Source of the DNA: Pseudoneurospora amorphoporcata
Taxonomy: Eukaryota; Ascomycota; Sordariomycetes; Sordariales; Sordariaceae
DNA: 64,000 nt
NCBI GenBank assembly: GCA_033297205.1
Contig: MU859108.1
Location: forward strand, 1 to 64,000
Direction: 5' to 3'
How positions within the stretch are numbered: position 1 is the first letter of the stretch; each line of letters starts with the position of its first letter. Under the pieces are notes generated by a model. The model saw only the letters and a list, made by a program, of their open reading frames with translations. It was not told the origin of the DNA and made no database searches. Of the stretch, positions 10,295-21,942 are shown piece after piece. The translations under genes were made by a program, and so were the position numbers.

Positions 10295-12070
10295 CTTTGG
10301 GTAAAGCAACAGTAGCTAGCAAGCCCGGTCCGGTGCGCGGAATGGAGAGGTGATCTCTTGGACTGCGGAAGCGGAAGTCGTAGAGAAAGAAGCCTACGGG
10401 GCGGCTCGGGAGGGCGGCGCCGATACTCGGCCTGGTATGGGCGGGGAAGCGGGGCCGTGTTAGCGTCCTCGGCGGTTCCACATGACCGCGTACTAGTGTA
10501 GGGCGGGGATCGAAATCCGGGGTTGTATCGCCAACATGGCCAATGCTCAAATCGCTGATGGCCATGTCGCACTCATGATCAACATGTGTCACTATCACGA
10601 GAGAGTTATGCAGTCTCGTCTCGTAGGGAGTGAACTGAAGCGATGGGAACCGAGGATGGAAATCGAGTGGTGGAAAACAATCAAGACAGTTGCAAGAACG
10701 AATTCGTGGGAGTGGATGAAGGGTGCGGTTCCGAATTCAACCACCTAAGAAGGATGATGACATGGAAGGGGAGAAGCTAAGTCTCAACTGCCTGGCCACG
10801 CGGGCTGGGATGTCGGGCAACCAGGAGCTCATCCCTTCCGCTTCTACCAGTCGCTCCTTCGATGTCGACGACGCAAGTCAAGCAGACATATTGCATAGCG
10901 CTTGTAATGTACACGTACTAATGTAAAAGGAAAGGACGGTTCTTAAATTGCAGTGGAAGGGCGATCAGGGTTCACACTTCATGGTGCGAAACGGCGCTTG
11001 TACCTCGCAAACGTCCCTTCAAAAGTTGAACAGCATTGCGCATCAAGAAATAAACCGCATCTTCTTACCTTTTCCAGAAGCGACCTCGAACATCCCGCGC
11101 AGAATCCGGATTGTCAGACCTCACCAGGTTTCATCCCTCGGAGCGGATGACGATCTGCCATATCAATCTTTCCTGTCCAGGTTTGTTACGTGTAACAAAG
11201 TCGCTTACAGGGCGTAACTTTCCATAAAAAAATGAAATAAAAAATAAAAAGAGACGATATTTTATGTAACATGTAACATGGGGTCCAACGTTACAGCTTA
11301 CGACCACATCACTGGCCGCGATGCAGGATTGGTGCACATGTCATGCATGGATAAATTGAAGATCACTGTCTCATCAAGATGTGTCGATACAGACATCTCT
11401 ATGGACACTGTCACCCAGCCGCGATACGCAAGGCGATCGGCGAGACAAAATCCACAATACACTCTATTCTAAGGTACTTTACGTATCCAGCAAGCCCCAT
11501 CCGCGACTGTCGATCCACTGAATCGCGTGCCTGAATTTCACCACAACGGAGCAATGCCGTGATGGGAAGCAGGAACGAAGAGACGGGATCTTCAGGTTCC
11601 ACAAGGAAGCAAGGCAGGCCCTCGAGGCCTTCACTCAGGAACCGAGAACCCTTTCTGCCGCGTCCTCGTGGGTAGTACCCACTCTCCCGACTTCAATTTC
11701 CGAAACCGCCTCCAGATTTTCTTTTTGCTCTCTTTTTCACTTTAACTTTTCCCAGTCGCATTCCATAGCAGACCGTTCATTGTTGTGTGCACTGTTCAAG
11801 GTAGTTCTAGACCAACATCACGTCGGTCCAGTAATACCAGTCATTCGTTAAAACACATTCTCTTTGGGGTTGATCGCAGCCGTACTTTATTTTCTTCCAA
11901 TCTCTTGGATTGCGCATTGGATAGCTTACCAGTGCATTATTTCTACTACCGACGACGACAACAAGGACATACCATCCGTCGGGATATCTTGGCAAGATCG
12001 AATATCGACCTGGGCTGAGGACCGACGGCCAGATAAAAAAGAAAAAAAAAAAAGAAAAAAAGAAACATAC
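10295..12070. other. divergent spacer between the D-LDH and GH76 genes
   Basis: No gene supported. The stretch 11180-11295 carries at least six GTAAC/GTTAC pentamers around an A-rich run. From 11680 the plus strand is pyrimidine-rich, and just before the GH76 start there is an A-rich run (about 12036-12062), consistent with promoter and leader. Confidence 0.45.
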
Positions 12071-13617
12071 ATGATGAGCACAGTGTCATCACCAAGAGGA
12101 GCGAGATGGCTCACAGCTCTCCTCGCCGCCACAGGCTGTTTGCTGCCGGCAGCAAATGCCCAAGGCTACGCGGTTGATACCCCAGGTACTGCAAACACTT
12201 AAGCACTTCGACGACCTGACGCAGACGCAACTAACACCCTCCTCTAGATAACATCCGCGCTTCCGCCAAAACTCTAGCATATGACATGATGCTATTCTAC
12301 AAGGGTAACCAGTCGGGCGAAATCCCAGGTATCCTGCCCGGACCGCCTTCCGACGGCAAGGGCGACTATTACTGGTGGGAAGGCGGCGCCCTAATGGGCA
12401 CCATGATAGACTACTGGCACCTGACTGGTGATACCACCTACAACGATGTTGTTACCCAAGGAATTCTACACCAAGTCGGCGACAGACGTGACTTTCAACC
12501 CTTGAATTACACGGCCTCGCTCGGAAACGACGACCAAGGATTCTGGGGCATGACCGCCATGCTCGCCGCCGAGAACAAGTTTCCCAATCCGCCCGATGAT
12601 CAGCCCCAGTGGCTTGCCCTTGCTCAGGCCGTCTGGGCCACACAGGCATCGCCCGAACGGCACGACGATACGTGCAACGGTGGCCTAAGGTGGCAGATCC
12701 CTCTCGCAAACAATGGCTACGACTACAAGAACACCATTGCCAACGCCATGTAAGTGTGCATCCCCCAAAAAGGCTTCCGAACCACCGAGCTGACCAATGC
12801 CCGCAGTTTCTTCAACATCGGCGCCCGTCTCGCCCGCTACACCCGCAACGAAACCTATGCCACCTGGGCCACCAAGCAATTCGAGTGGATCTACAACGTC
12901 AACTACATCGACCACGACTCCTGGAAGGTCTACGACGGCGGGCACGTCGGGCGCAACTGCACGGACATCAACAAGGCCCAGTTCAGCTACAACGCCGCCA
13001 CACTCGCCCAAGGCGCCGCCTTCATGTACAACTACACGGACGGCTCTGACGTATGGAAGACCCGCGTCGAAAAACTCACCGAGGGTTTGTTCAGGGATTT
13101 CTTCCCCGAAAACATCGCCTTCGAACTCCCCTGCGAGAGCCGCCACGGCGCCTGCACGCCCGACATGTTGAGCTTCAAGGGGTACGTCCACCGCTGGATG
13201 GCGACGATCACGCAGGTCGCGCCTTTTATGAAGGACACCATCCTCCCCGTCCTCAAAACATCAGCGGAAGCGGCAGCGAAGCAGTGCACGGGCGGAACCA
13301 CAGGGCGGGTCTGTGGGTTCTACTGGTCCGAGGGCGCATTTGTCGATCCCGCCGTGGACAAGACTACCGGTGCGGGAGAGGCGATGGCTGTCCTGGCGGC
13401 CGTGTCGAGTTTGTTGATTGATGAGGCGGACCCCCCGGCGACGAACCAAACGGGCGGTATCAGTAAGGGAGATCCGAATGCGGGAACGGGAAGTAGGGGT
13501 TCTAGCGACCCGGCCACGCCGATTACTACTGCGGATAAGGCAGGGGCGGCTATTTGTACGATTTTGTTGCTGGCGGGAGGGATTGCGGTTTGGGTTTTTA
13601 TGAATTTGGGGGATTGA
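12071..13617 (+). CDS. GPI-anchored GH76 endo-1,6-alpha-mannosidase-like protein (DFG5/DCW1 family)
   Basis: Three exons: 12071-12185, 12248-12749 and 12807-13617 (475 residues). Both introns have good sites: GTACTG with branch ACTAAC and TAG; GTAAGT with CAG. Joining restores TPDNIRASAK and NAIFFNIGARL, both expected in the family. A signal peptide occupies about residues 1-30. The core has GDYYWWEGGALMG, the adjacent catalytic aspartates in LGNDDQGFWGM (residues 133-134), CNGGLRWQ, and a late FKGYVHRWM block. The C-terminus is a Ser/Pro/Thr/Gly stretch ending in a hydrophobic tail (AICTILLLAGGIAVWVF), a GPI signal. Dfg5/Dcw1 proteins are thought to act on GPI glycans and cross-link mannoproteins to cell-wall glucan. 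DFG5 and DCW1 cannot be told apart from this sequence alone. Confidence 0.93.
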
Positions 13618-15498
13618 GGTGATGACTTCTGATGAAGGGGGGTTTGAGATGGTTCATGCATGTATGTGTGGTTATGTTCATGATTTTGTATATTACCCGA
13701 CATCTTTGGTATATTGTTTTCCTTTCTGTGTTGTATAATAGGGATGGATGTTGAACTGGCGTTATGTACCTGTAGTACTTTTCGATTCCACCATGTATGT
13801 GATAGTACGATGTTCAAAGGTTGAAATGAGTATGTCCAGATGATAATGAGGTATGTCGTCGTCCTTCCTTTGTCCTTGGCATTCTTTTAAGGATACGGTA
13901 TGCTTGGTCAAAATAAGCTTACTTTGCTAGCGCTGACCAGGCCAAGTGTTTGAAGCATCACCAGAAAGTGATCACCCCGTATTTTCGTTCTTTCCGCAGA
14001 AGACCAAGGGATTGAATAAAAGCATAAGAATTGTACGTCCTCATTTTATATGCAGCTCACGCTTACAAAGCTTCGAAGTACGAGTGGAATAATCTCTGCC
14101 ACAGACGCCCTCATCACGAGCTCCACTCTACCCCACAGAATGTGGGTCTCCTCTCACACCGCAGAAGGGTGGGGCTCGGGTGAAGGAGGTCTAGCAGGTC
14201 TGAATCTGAGACTAGAGTGGAAGTGGACGGTGACACAACATGAAGTTGGTATAAAGGTGAGCACCGTTCAACGGCCATGTAGTGGTGCAATTTTATGCAC
14301 GATCAGCAACGGCTCTTCCAATTCCCGAACAAGGTTTCTGCTCTGCATGCGGCGGCTCATACACCACCTCAACGCAGAGAAAACTATCATACATATGTAT
14401 TCTAGTGCTTGGCAATATTCAACCGCTCGGTACTTTGTATCCGTTTCATGCATCGAACGCAGTCCTACGTACCCCTCATTACCGACCTCAACCTCGACAA
14501 CCTCAGCAAGAAGGCAAACCGGTTGGTATTGCCGAACCTCGGATATGGACCGCGACTTTGGCGCAACATATTTTCACGTTGTATGACAGGTAGTGCTGCT
14601 CTTTGTGAGGAAGGTACAGTATGTGTCAGACTTGGGACTGGATAAGTTGAACATCGATCACACCTTCTACTTTGACATCCCATCGCCATTACTGTCACTA
14701 CGGCACTGACCCCTCCCCCACCGCTGCCTCATATAGGAGGTAGGTAATATTGACCGCCCTGACCGCCTCCTCATGACCCATGACCCGAAGCAGACTGGAG
14801 GCGAACTGGCAAAACGGAGATGAGGTACTTCTCGACTGTCGATCGTCTTCCTATTTTCCAGACAACGTTCCGAACGGTCAAGTGTACGTACACTAGTGTA
14901 CTAGCCAAGGAGTTGAAAGGAGTGCCGCGTGTCAAAACCCCGCTCCACTCGCTGGACTGCATGGGAATTCGGGGATAATGGCAACCCAAGGTGACATGGA
15001 TGAACCGTCGGTGCACATACTTGAGACTAATGGTTAATGGCAGGCCGTCATCGCGGCGGGCGGCTTCCGAACCTCCGATCGAGTTATGTAGCCATTATGC
15101 ACTTGCAAATCCGTTCGTCAATGAAGGCCTTTACCCAATCAACGGTCCCACAGCAGGAGATACACCAATTCATTGACCGATGACGGGGTTGGTGACGGCT
15201 ACGTACAGTACCGCTGGTCGGAGTCTACATAGACCGCGCTCCCCTCCCCGCAAGGGGAAGGACAGATGGAATGTATCACCGGTGTACAACCGTCAAACCG
15301 TGTAATATGACATTAGATGATGGGTCTGTCGGTCGGTCGGTCGTCCATCGTCGGTGTCGGGGTCTGGGATGGGCCGTGATTGCTTTCCTTAGGTTCTTGA
15401 AACATGAACTAGGAAAGGTATGAGATAAAATTGCCGATCGGGAGTTGAAGGTTGTGGCAAAGTGGTTCATTATCCTTTCGGAGAATAGACATGCCCGG
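13618..15498. other. spacer between the GH76 and P450 genes
   Basis: About 1.9 kb without a supported gene: the 3' flank of the GH76 gene, then unremarkable mixed sequence with short frames on both strands that show no domains. Confidence 0.4.
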
Positions 15499-15508
15499 TA
15501 TATATAAG
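15499..15508 (+). promoter_or_regulatory. TATA box candidate for the P450 gene
   Basis: TATATATAAG lies 107 bp upstream of the P450 ATG at 15615, a typical distance for a fungal core promoter with a short leader. Confidence 0.5.
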
Positions 15509-15614
15509 TCGTGGATATGCCCACCGGCACTGAAACTACTACTCGTTTTTGAGCACTCACCTCTGCAGAGTCGCCGCTTTCCACCCAAAACGCTGCAGTT
15601 TACATACCGCAGAG

Positions 15615-17585
15615 ATGACGGATCTCCTAAGCCTCCTCCCACCGGGGATGCCCAGTCCCACCAGTCTCCCGGGTATTGCCCTCATCGGTGTAAGTTCCTG
15701 TCTACCGACCTCTTCCATGACCTGAAAAAAAGAAATTCACTGGCTAACTCTCATCTCTACCTCCCACACTCCAGGCCGCCCTTCTTGTATCGTATATCAT
15801 CCTCCAGGCCATCTACAACCTCACTCTCCACCCCCTCGCATCCCACCCGGGCCCTTTTCTCCACCGCGCCTCCTTCTTCCCCTACCTCTACCGCCAAGTT
15901 ACCGGCACCCTCCCCCTGGACATGCTCGCCTTCCACGCGCGCTACGGGCCCGTCGTCCGCATTTCCCCAGACCAGCTCTCCTTCTCCGACCCGCAAGCCT
16001 GGAAGGACATTTACGGCCACCGCTCCCCGGGCCAGCCAGAGTTTCCGAAACCCTACTTTTTCTACCGAGCCAAGAACCTCCCGCCCAGCTTGCTGAGCGA
16101 GAGTAGGGAGAACCACGGGACGCTGAGAAGGCTGATGGCGCACGGGTTTAGCGAGCGTAGCATGAGGGCGCAGGAGGGGATTATTGGGGGGTATGTGAAT
16201 ATGTTGATTAACGGGTTGAGGAATGCGTCGGGCGGTTTTGGTGGTGAGCAGGGAGAGGGACGGAATGGAGTGTCGGAAAAGGAAAAGGAGGGTGTCAGGG
16301 TCGCGCGCAGCACAGGGGAGAAGGAAGGGAAACCGCCGGTACCCGTCAACATGGTAAGCTGGTACAACTGGACCACCTTCGACGTCATCAGCGACCTGGC
16401 TTTCGGGGAACCGTTCGGCTGTTTGAAGAAGGCCGAGTATGACCCCTGGGTGGACGCGATCGGGAAAGGCGTGCGGTTCGGCACCGTCTTGATGGCTATC
16501 AGGACTTTAGGGCTGGAGGACGTGCTTCTGCCGATTATCGAGAACCTGAGCAATAAGGCGAGACGGTTCCATCGGAAGAGAACGATGGACAGACTTGAGA
16601 GGAGGGTGAATCTGACGAAGGAGAGACCGGACTTTATGGAAGGGTTGTTGCAGAAGAAGGAGGAGTGGGTGAGTTTTCCCCTGTTTGTTTCATGCTTCCT
16701 CATGTCTGGGTGCGAAAAAAAAAGTCTTGTGATGACTGATACTGACATGTGAGCTTGGCAACCTCTAGGGAATGGACATGGAACGACTAGCAGCCAATGC
16801 AGGTCTCCTGATCATCGCCGGCTCGGAAACAACCGCAACACTCTTGTCCGGGGCAACGTATTTGCTGCTCAAGCATCCCGAGGCAATGAAGAAACTGACG
16901 GAGGAAGTTCGCTCGACGTTCAAATCGGAAGAAGAAATCACCCTGTCGTCGGTGGGCAGCCTCGAGTACATGCTGGCATGCCTAAACGAGGCCATGCGTG
17001 TCTACCCGCCGGTTCCCATCGGCATGCCCCGGGTGGTTCCCAAGGGCGGCGCAAAGGTTGCGGGCACATTCGTTCCAGAGGGTGTAAGTTCTCTTACATA
17101 CAACAACAACAACAACAAGGGTTCCCTGCTATGGCGTGTTGTTTGAACTGACCGTTTCCTCCAGACCGTCGTTGCCGTCTGGCAATGGGCCACCAACCAC
17201 AACGAGCAGCATTTCGTCGAACCTTTCGAATTCCATCCTGAGCGTTGGATGCATGACCCCCAATTTGCCAACGACAGGCTAGATGCGGTACAGCCCTTTA
17301 ATGTTGGACCTAGGAATTGTCTTGGTCGGAAGTAAGTGAAGGATTTTCTTCGATGTTCCCGCATCTTATTCTCTTCCACCTTGTTCTTTGACTGACACAC
17401 CATACCTCTCTTATCACAGCCTCGCAATCGCAGAAATGAGGCTCATCCTCGCCAAAATCGTCTTTAACTTCGACATGCAGCTCGCAAACCATGGCAAGGA
17501 CTGGTTGGATCAACGGGGCTTCATCGTGTGGGATAAGCACCCGCTTCCGGTCTATTTGACTCCGGTGGAAAGGAACGGTGTGTAG
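15615..17585 (+). CDS. cytochrome P450 monooxygenase (microsomal)
   Basis: Five exons: 15615-15689, 15775-16668, 16769-17083, 17165-17331 and 17420-17585 (538 residues); every join has GT/AG ends and correct phase. The N-terminus has a hydrophobic anchor (IALIGAALLVSYIILQAIYN) followed by the proline-rich HPLASHPGP hinge. The I-helix is AGSETT (about 340-345), the K-helix ExxR is EAMR, the PERF-type motif is PERW (about 453-456) and the heme loop is FNVGPRNCLGRN with the thiolate Cys at about 480. The overall pattern (LHPLASHPGP, GPVVRISPDQLSF) is that of the large fungal group that includes trichothecene and pisatin-type P450s. The substrate is unknown and no other secondary-metabolism gene lies next to it. 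It is convergent with the CP-repeat gene downstream. Confidence 0.93.
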
Positions 17586-18273
17586 TAGCTTGGAGACGGT
17601 CATAGTTGAAGGGCTTCACAGTAACTGGACATGCCGGCTGGTGGACGGAAATGAGTATGGCCCTAATCCCGAACGTCTTACGTCAGTCATGGTGGTCTCA
17701 CTCATATTTTGTCCAACTAACGAGTACGCTAAGGAGGAGAGGAAAGAAAAGTGTAAAAAAAATTTATCAACAGGGTCGACATTACCTCTACCGTCCAATG
17801 TAATGAATGACCTCTAGTACCTTCCGCTTATAAGCTCTTCGTTCCGTACCCTTCTTCCACCACGCCCCCAGCCAGCGACTAGTTCGATTCTGGTGGAATA
17901 GCGCAGTCAGCAGTAGTATGACGAAGCGGTGGGGAGATTGGTGGTAACAGTCAAGACCTGTAGTTGTGATATTGTATCGGTTGTAGAACTGTCCTTGTGA
18001 CATCCAGCGGCCAGGCAACGTCCTGGAGCCCAGGCACCGCCTTTGTTATCAGTATCCTATTTAGGTTCTCAAATCATAACAAGCACTAATCAGCATCAAC
18101 ACGCCTGCAGGACGAGGCTCAAATAAGACACCACCATGAAAACCCGCTTGCCTAGGAAACTTGTGAACCCACTGAATGATCCAATACCAATTGTCATTAC
18201 GATGTTGTCCTTCAGTCCTAAGAATCCCCTAGCACAGACGCCGTGTAAACCGTTCCCTTCACTACGCCATAGT
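17586..18273. other. convergent spacer between the P450 and CP-repeat genes
   Basis: About 690 bases holding the 3' ends of two tail-to-tail genes. Short frames on both strands have no recognisable content. Confidence 0.4.
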
Positions 18274-18955
18274 CTAAGCACCGATACCGGCCAGTTCACT
18301 CTTGTACTTCCCCGCAACCGGGCAGACGGCGCCCTCGCTGGCGTTCTTCAAATCTGGATGTCCGTGGACCTTGCCCTAAATCAGGTAGGATGTTTGTCAA
18401 CAAGTGGGATGGTTTTTTTTTTTCCAAGAGAATATCTTCCTACCTTGTGATGGAGGATCTTGGCCTTGGTGACGGGGCACTCGGCATCCTCCGGGGCGTT
18501 CTCGGTGCTGGGATGGTCGGGCGGGAGCACCGTCGTTGCTGTACCTGATAACAGTTAATACCCGTTTTTTGACTATAGCACTGAGGCAGTTCCACTAACC
18601 GACAACAGGGCAGACCTCGTCGTCCATCTCCTTGGACTTGGGCTCATTGACGATACGGCTATTGAGGGCGGGGCAGGCCGAGGCGTCGTCCAAGCGCTTG
18701 AGACCCTCGGGCTGGGACACTTGTGGGTGCTTGTGCAGGTTGTGGTGGTGATCGGTCGAAGCTCCAACGACAGGGCATTTTTGACCGGGCTGGGAGAGAT
18801 CGATGTCGGGATGCGAGGGAGGAAGTGTCGAGTTCGTTGTGCCGCTATTTCAGTTAGTATTTCTCATGGAGCACCCGTGAATTCTTTAACAGAGGGTACG
18901 GGGTCGCTTACACGACGGGGCAGACTTGGGGGTTGGTCTCGGTGGCGCCAGTCAT
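18274..18955 (-). CDS. small protein with six Cys-Pro (heme-regulatory-motif-like) repeats
   Basis: A hand-built four-exon model: 18912-18955, 18600-18844, 18444-18544 and 18274-18375 on the minus strand, 163 residues. Introns of 67, 55 and 68 nt carry GTAAGC, GTTAGT and GTAGGA donors, with good branch points (ACTAACTG, TTAACTG, CTACCTGAT) near TAG/CAG. Coding phase is kept at every join and the repeat pattern crosses the joins. All six cysteines (12, 38, 72, 93, 119, 148) are followed by Pro, and five of the six read CPV. Four His-Pro pairs (26, 54, 107, 136) follow a CP by 14-17 residues, giving a CPVxG...HP unit. KCPVV matches the CP heme-regulatory motif of HAP1-type proteins. There is no signal peptide or membrane segment. 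I do not recognise the family; heme or metal binding is inference. Confidence 0.75.
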
Positions 18956-21942
18956 TGTGATGTTTGGTAATTTGTTTATCTGGAAAAACGGGCTGATATC
19001 AATGTGATTGTATCTGGAGAGTAGTTGGTGAATTGACTGTTCTTTCAGTTGCTTGATGCGATGATGATACGTCGGTAGATGGATGGTAGGTGCCCTGGTG
19101 TTGTGGAGGGAGGTATCGTTCTTGGGGGCTAATCTTTCTTATCTTGCGAGGGCCGTCGTTAGTGGAATGCGATACAGTGAAACAGCGACCAGGTGACCTT
19201 GAATTCGTACTTAGCCGACGGGAAGCGAACAAAAAGATTCCTTTTTTTCTTTGTTGGCGAGAATCTTCGAGGCGCAAAAGCGGTGACAGTCGCTGGCTGT
19301 ACACGCACTAATCACTGTGCCCCTTCCCCTCAAAGGAAGAACATCCCATGATGTTTCCCATGACGTATCCGGACGAGCTCGTGCAGGAGCCCCTTGAACT
19401 CAACGTTTCCATCCACTCACAGCCTGTAAACCACTCCACAGCCAGGGAACCGTGGGGAGTGTGGAGCTGGCTTCTGGCCCCCGACCAATGAGTGGCTATA
19501 CATTGATAAGCCACCCCTTCTCGGTTCCTCTGTTATCACCAAATGGATGCAAATGGAAAGTGCAATCAAATGCATGCGCAAACTCGTTGACCGACTGCCT
19601 GCTGTCTGTGTATCTTGATTTCCCCCCTGAGGCGGTCTGACGAGACAAGAATTGACGAACCGGGCAGTTGAAGATGAAAGAGCAAAATGGCTTTAACCCC
19701 AAAGGTTTCATGATCGGTGCACTTATTCGGCGACTTTCGTCCAAGACATTGAATGCCACCTTTCAATATTTGTAGCCAAGGGAGTCGAAAACGCAGCGAA
19801 CTTGGACAACGACAACAAGAACACCACGTCGACTTCACCACCTACCAGAAGTCAACTGATACCCAAAATGGTATGACCTCTCATGGCTCTCCAGCACTTG
19901 ATGCCTACCTCAAACGGCTCGCTCACGGCTCGAGGTAGATATCCAGGTGCCTCAATCCGCATTCCACTCGGCCACCATGGGCTGCAGCAATGGCTCAACC
20001 ACTACTCAGTAGAGGTAGGTGATGAAGACAAAGGTCAATGATGAATTCCAGCAGGCAATAGATGGAGACGGAACTGCTTGTTAAAGGTACCATGGCTGAT
20101 TGTCACTGCCTGAACGGACACGGCTACCTAGCCAACGTGCCATCATGAGCATATGGCAGATGCATAGGTGAGGCGGGAGGTGAGACGGGAGGGAACCTAG
20201 GAGTTCGGATCAAAGAAGACCCCGTCGGCAATTTCATCCCAACGTCAGCTTTAGGCTTATTTCAACCGCACCCGGTCCGATCCATGATCCTGTGTCGGTG
20301 CCCCTACATGTCAATCCTAAACTGTTGGTGGTCACGTGGTGTTGCCAAAGGGCAGAGTAAAGTCAGCTTCAAGTTTTCCTGCCCGAACCTATTTTTACTG
20401 GAGCATTTGAGGTTGAAGTTGCCCCCCAATTAGCCACCTTATGTCCTTCCGTGGATCGAGGGAAATACTACCATACACGGCTTGATCCGTCTGGTTGTCC
20501 ATGAGAACGCTGGCATGACTAACTTTTAAACCACGCATATTTTACGGCTGCTAGCATTAACAGCCCAATCGAGGTAGGTGTCTGAACTTCAAGACGTTAT
20601 CATAATCGACAGCTGAGTTACATGTAGGTGAGTCGTCTATACCTGTTTATGAGATGGTGTTCCAAAGGAAAAAAAAAAAAAAGAAAGAAAGAAAAAAAAA
20701 AGCCCCCAAGTAAGACAGAGGATCACATACGAAAACAAAGTAAGTGACCTTCACGAACTGACAGCTGATTATGGAAAGCTTTATACACACCTAAAGACAC
20801 ATACTCGGAAAATCAGGGGTACAAGAAGGCTGGAAGACAAAGCTGTTTAATTCCATTCCTTTGCAAGAGTCGACCTCCATCTTGTTTCCAAACACAAAAC
20901 TGAACTGACGCTGAGACATTGCAGACCCTCGTGTGTCAATCCCAGACATTGTCAATATACGTCCATTTTGATCAACTGGGCTGAGTCGGGCGGAAGTAGG
21001 CACTTTACGAGATGGTCAAGTTGGTTGGTTGCCTGGTCACACGTGATTACAGCTCCTACCTACACTATCTAGGTACCTAGGAAAAATCACCACATAGTCC
21101 AAAGGGAGGATTTGGTTTGGAGAGTCATGTGGACATCTAGGAGCACCGTTGTTGGACTGAGACTTGTGAAACAGGTTTAACCTTCCACAACTTCTTCTAG
21201 AAAGGACACTAGAAAATCCAGAGCCGAATGTTTCCGGTACGTATATGGGGTGCATGAGGCATATGACGTGGTGAAGTGGACAGAGAGAGTCCGGTTTTTC
21301 TTTTGCAGCGTTTTTCGAAGAAATCCACCTGAGCATGACTTTGATCAAGTTGAACACGAGTTTCGAAACCCGGTAGTCGAATCAAGTGCATTCAGACAGG
21401 TCGTGTAACCATCACGCGATTAAGGGTCGGACGAAACCTCGCGAAATTCACTAAAATAAATAAAAGGGTAGGTAGGTAGTAGGTAGGTATCAAGGCGGAA
21501 AAGGTAAAATAAAAGTGGTATATACACACATATATATATATATGCGGAGAAAATTTATATAATCAAGCAGCCATTACGCCGTCATCCAGAAAAAAGTATT
21601 GACACCCGACATTAGTATGATTTGTGCGACCAGCCTTTTGTATGTACACAGCGTTGCGTGGCCTCTCTCTCATGCTTTCAACAAACGAACATTCGCCATT
21701 TCTTCTAATGCGACTTTCAACCGTCAAGTGTGCGTTTGGGTATCTTTTCACCTCGCTTCCTATTAACCCCCAAAGATGATGATCTGACCGACTTGAAAAA
21801 ATGGAAACTCCTTTTGAGAGTCCCGATACAAGACCGGGCCAAATCAGAACATGACTACAGCTAATTTTTTTTTTTTTTTTTTTTTTCATTTGCTTTTCTT
21901 TGTTGTTCCATGTCTTCTGAACTTCTTGTTCTAACAAGAAAC
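18956..21942. other. 3 kb gene-poor spacer
   Basis: The upstream region of the CP-repeat gene, then about 2.7 kb with no supported gene. It contains A/G-rich runs at 20670-20702, a perfect 12-base palindrome CTAGGTACCTAG at 21069-21080, a TAGG-rich run near 21470-21490, a TA repeat near 21530-21542 and a T run of about 22 near 21865-21887. The last lies just past the amylase stop and may be part of its 3' region. Confidence 0.45.
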
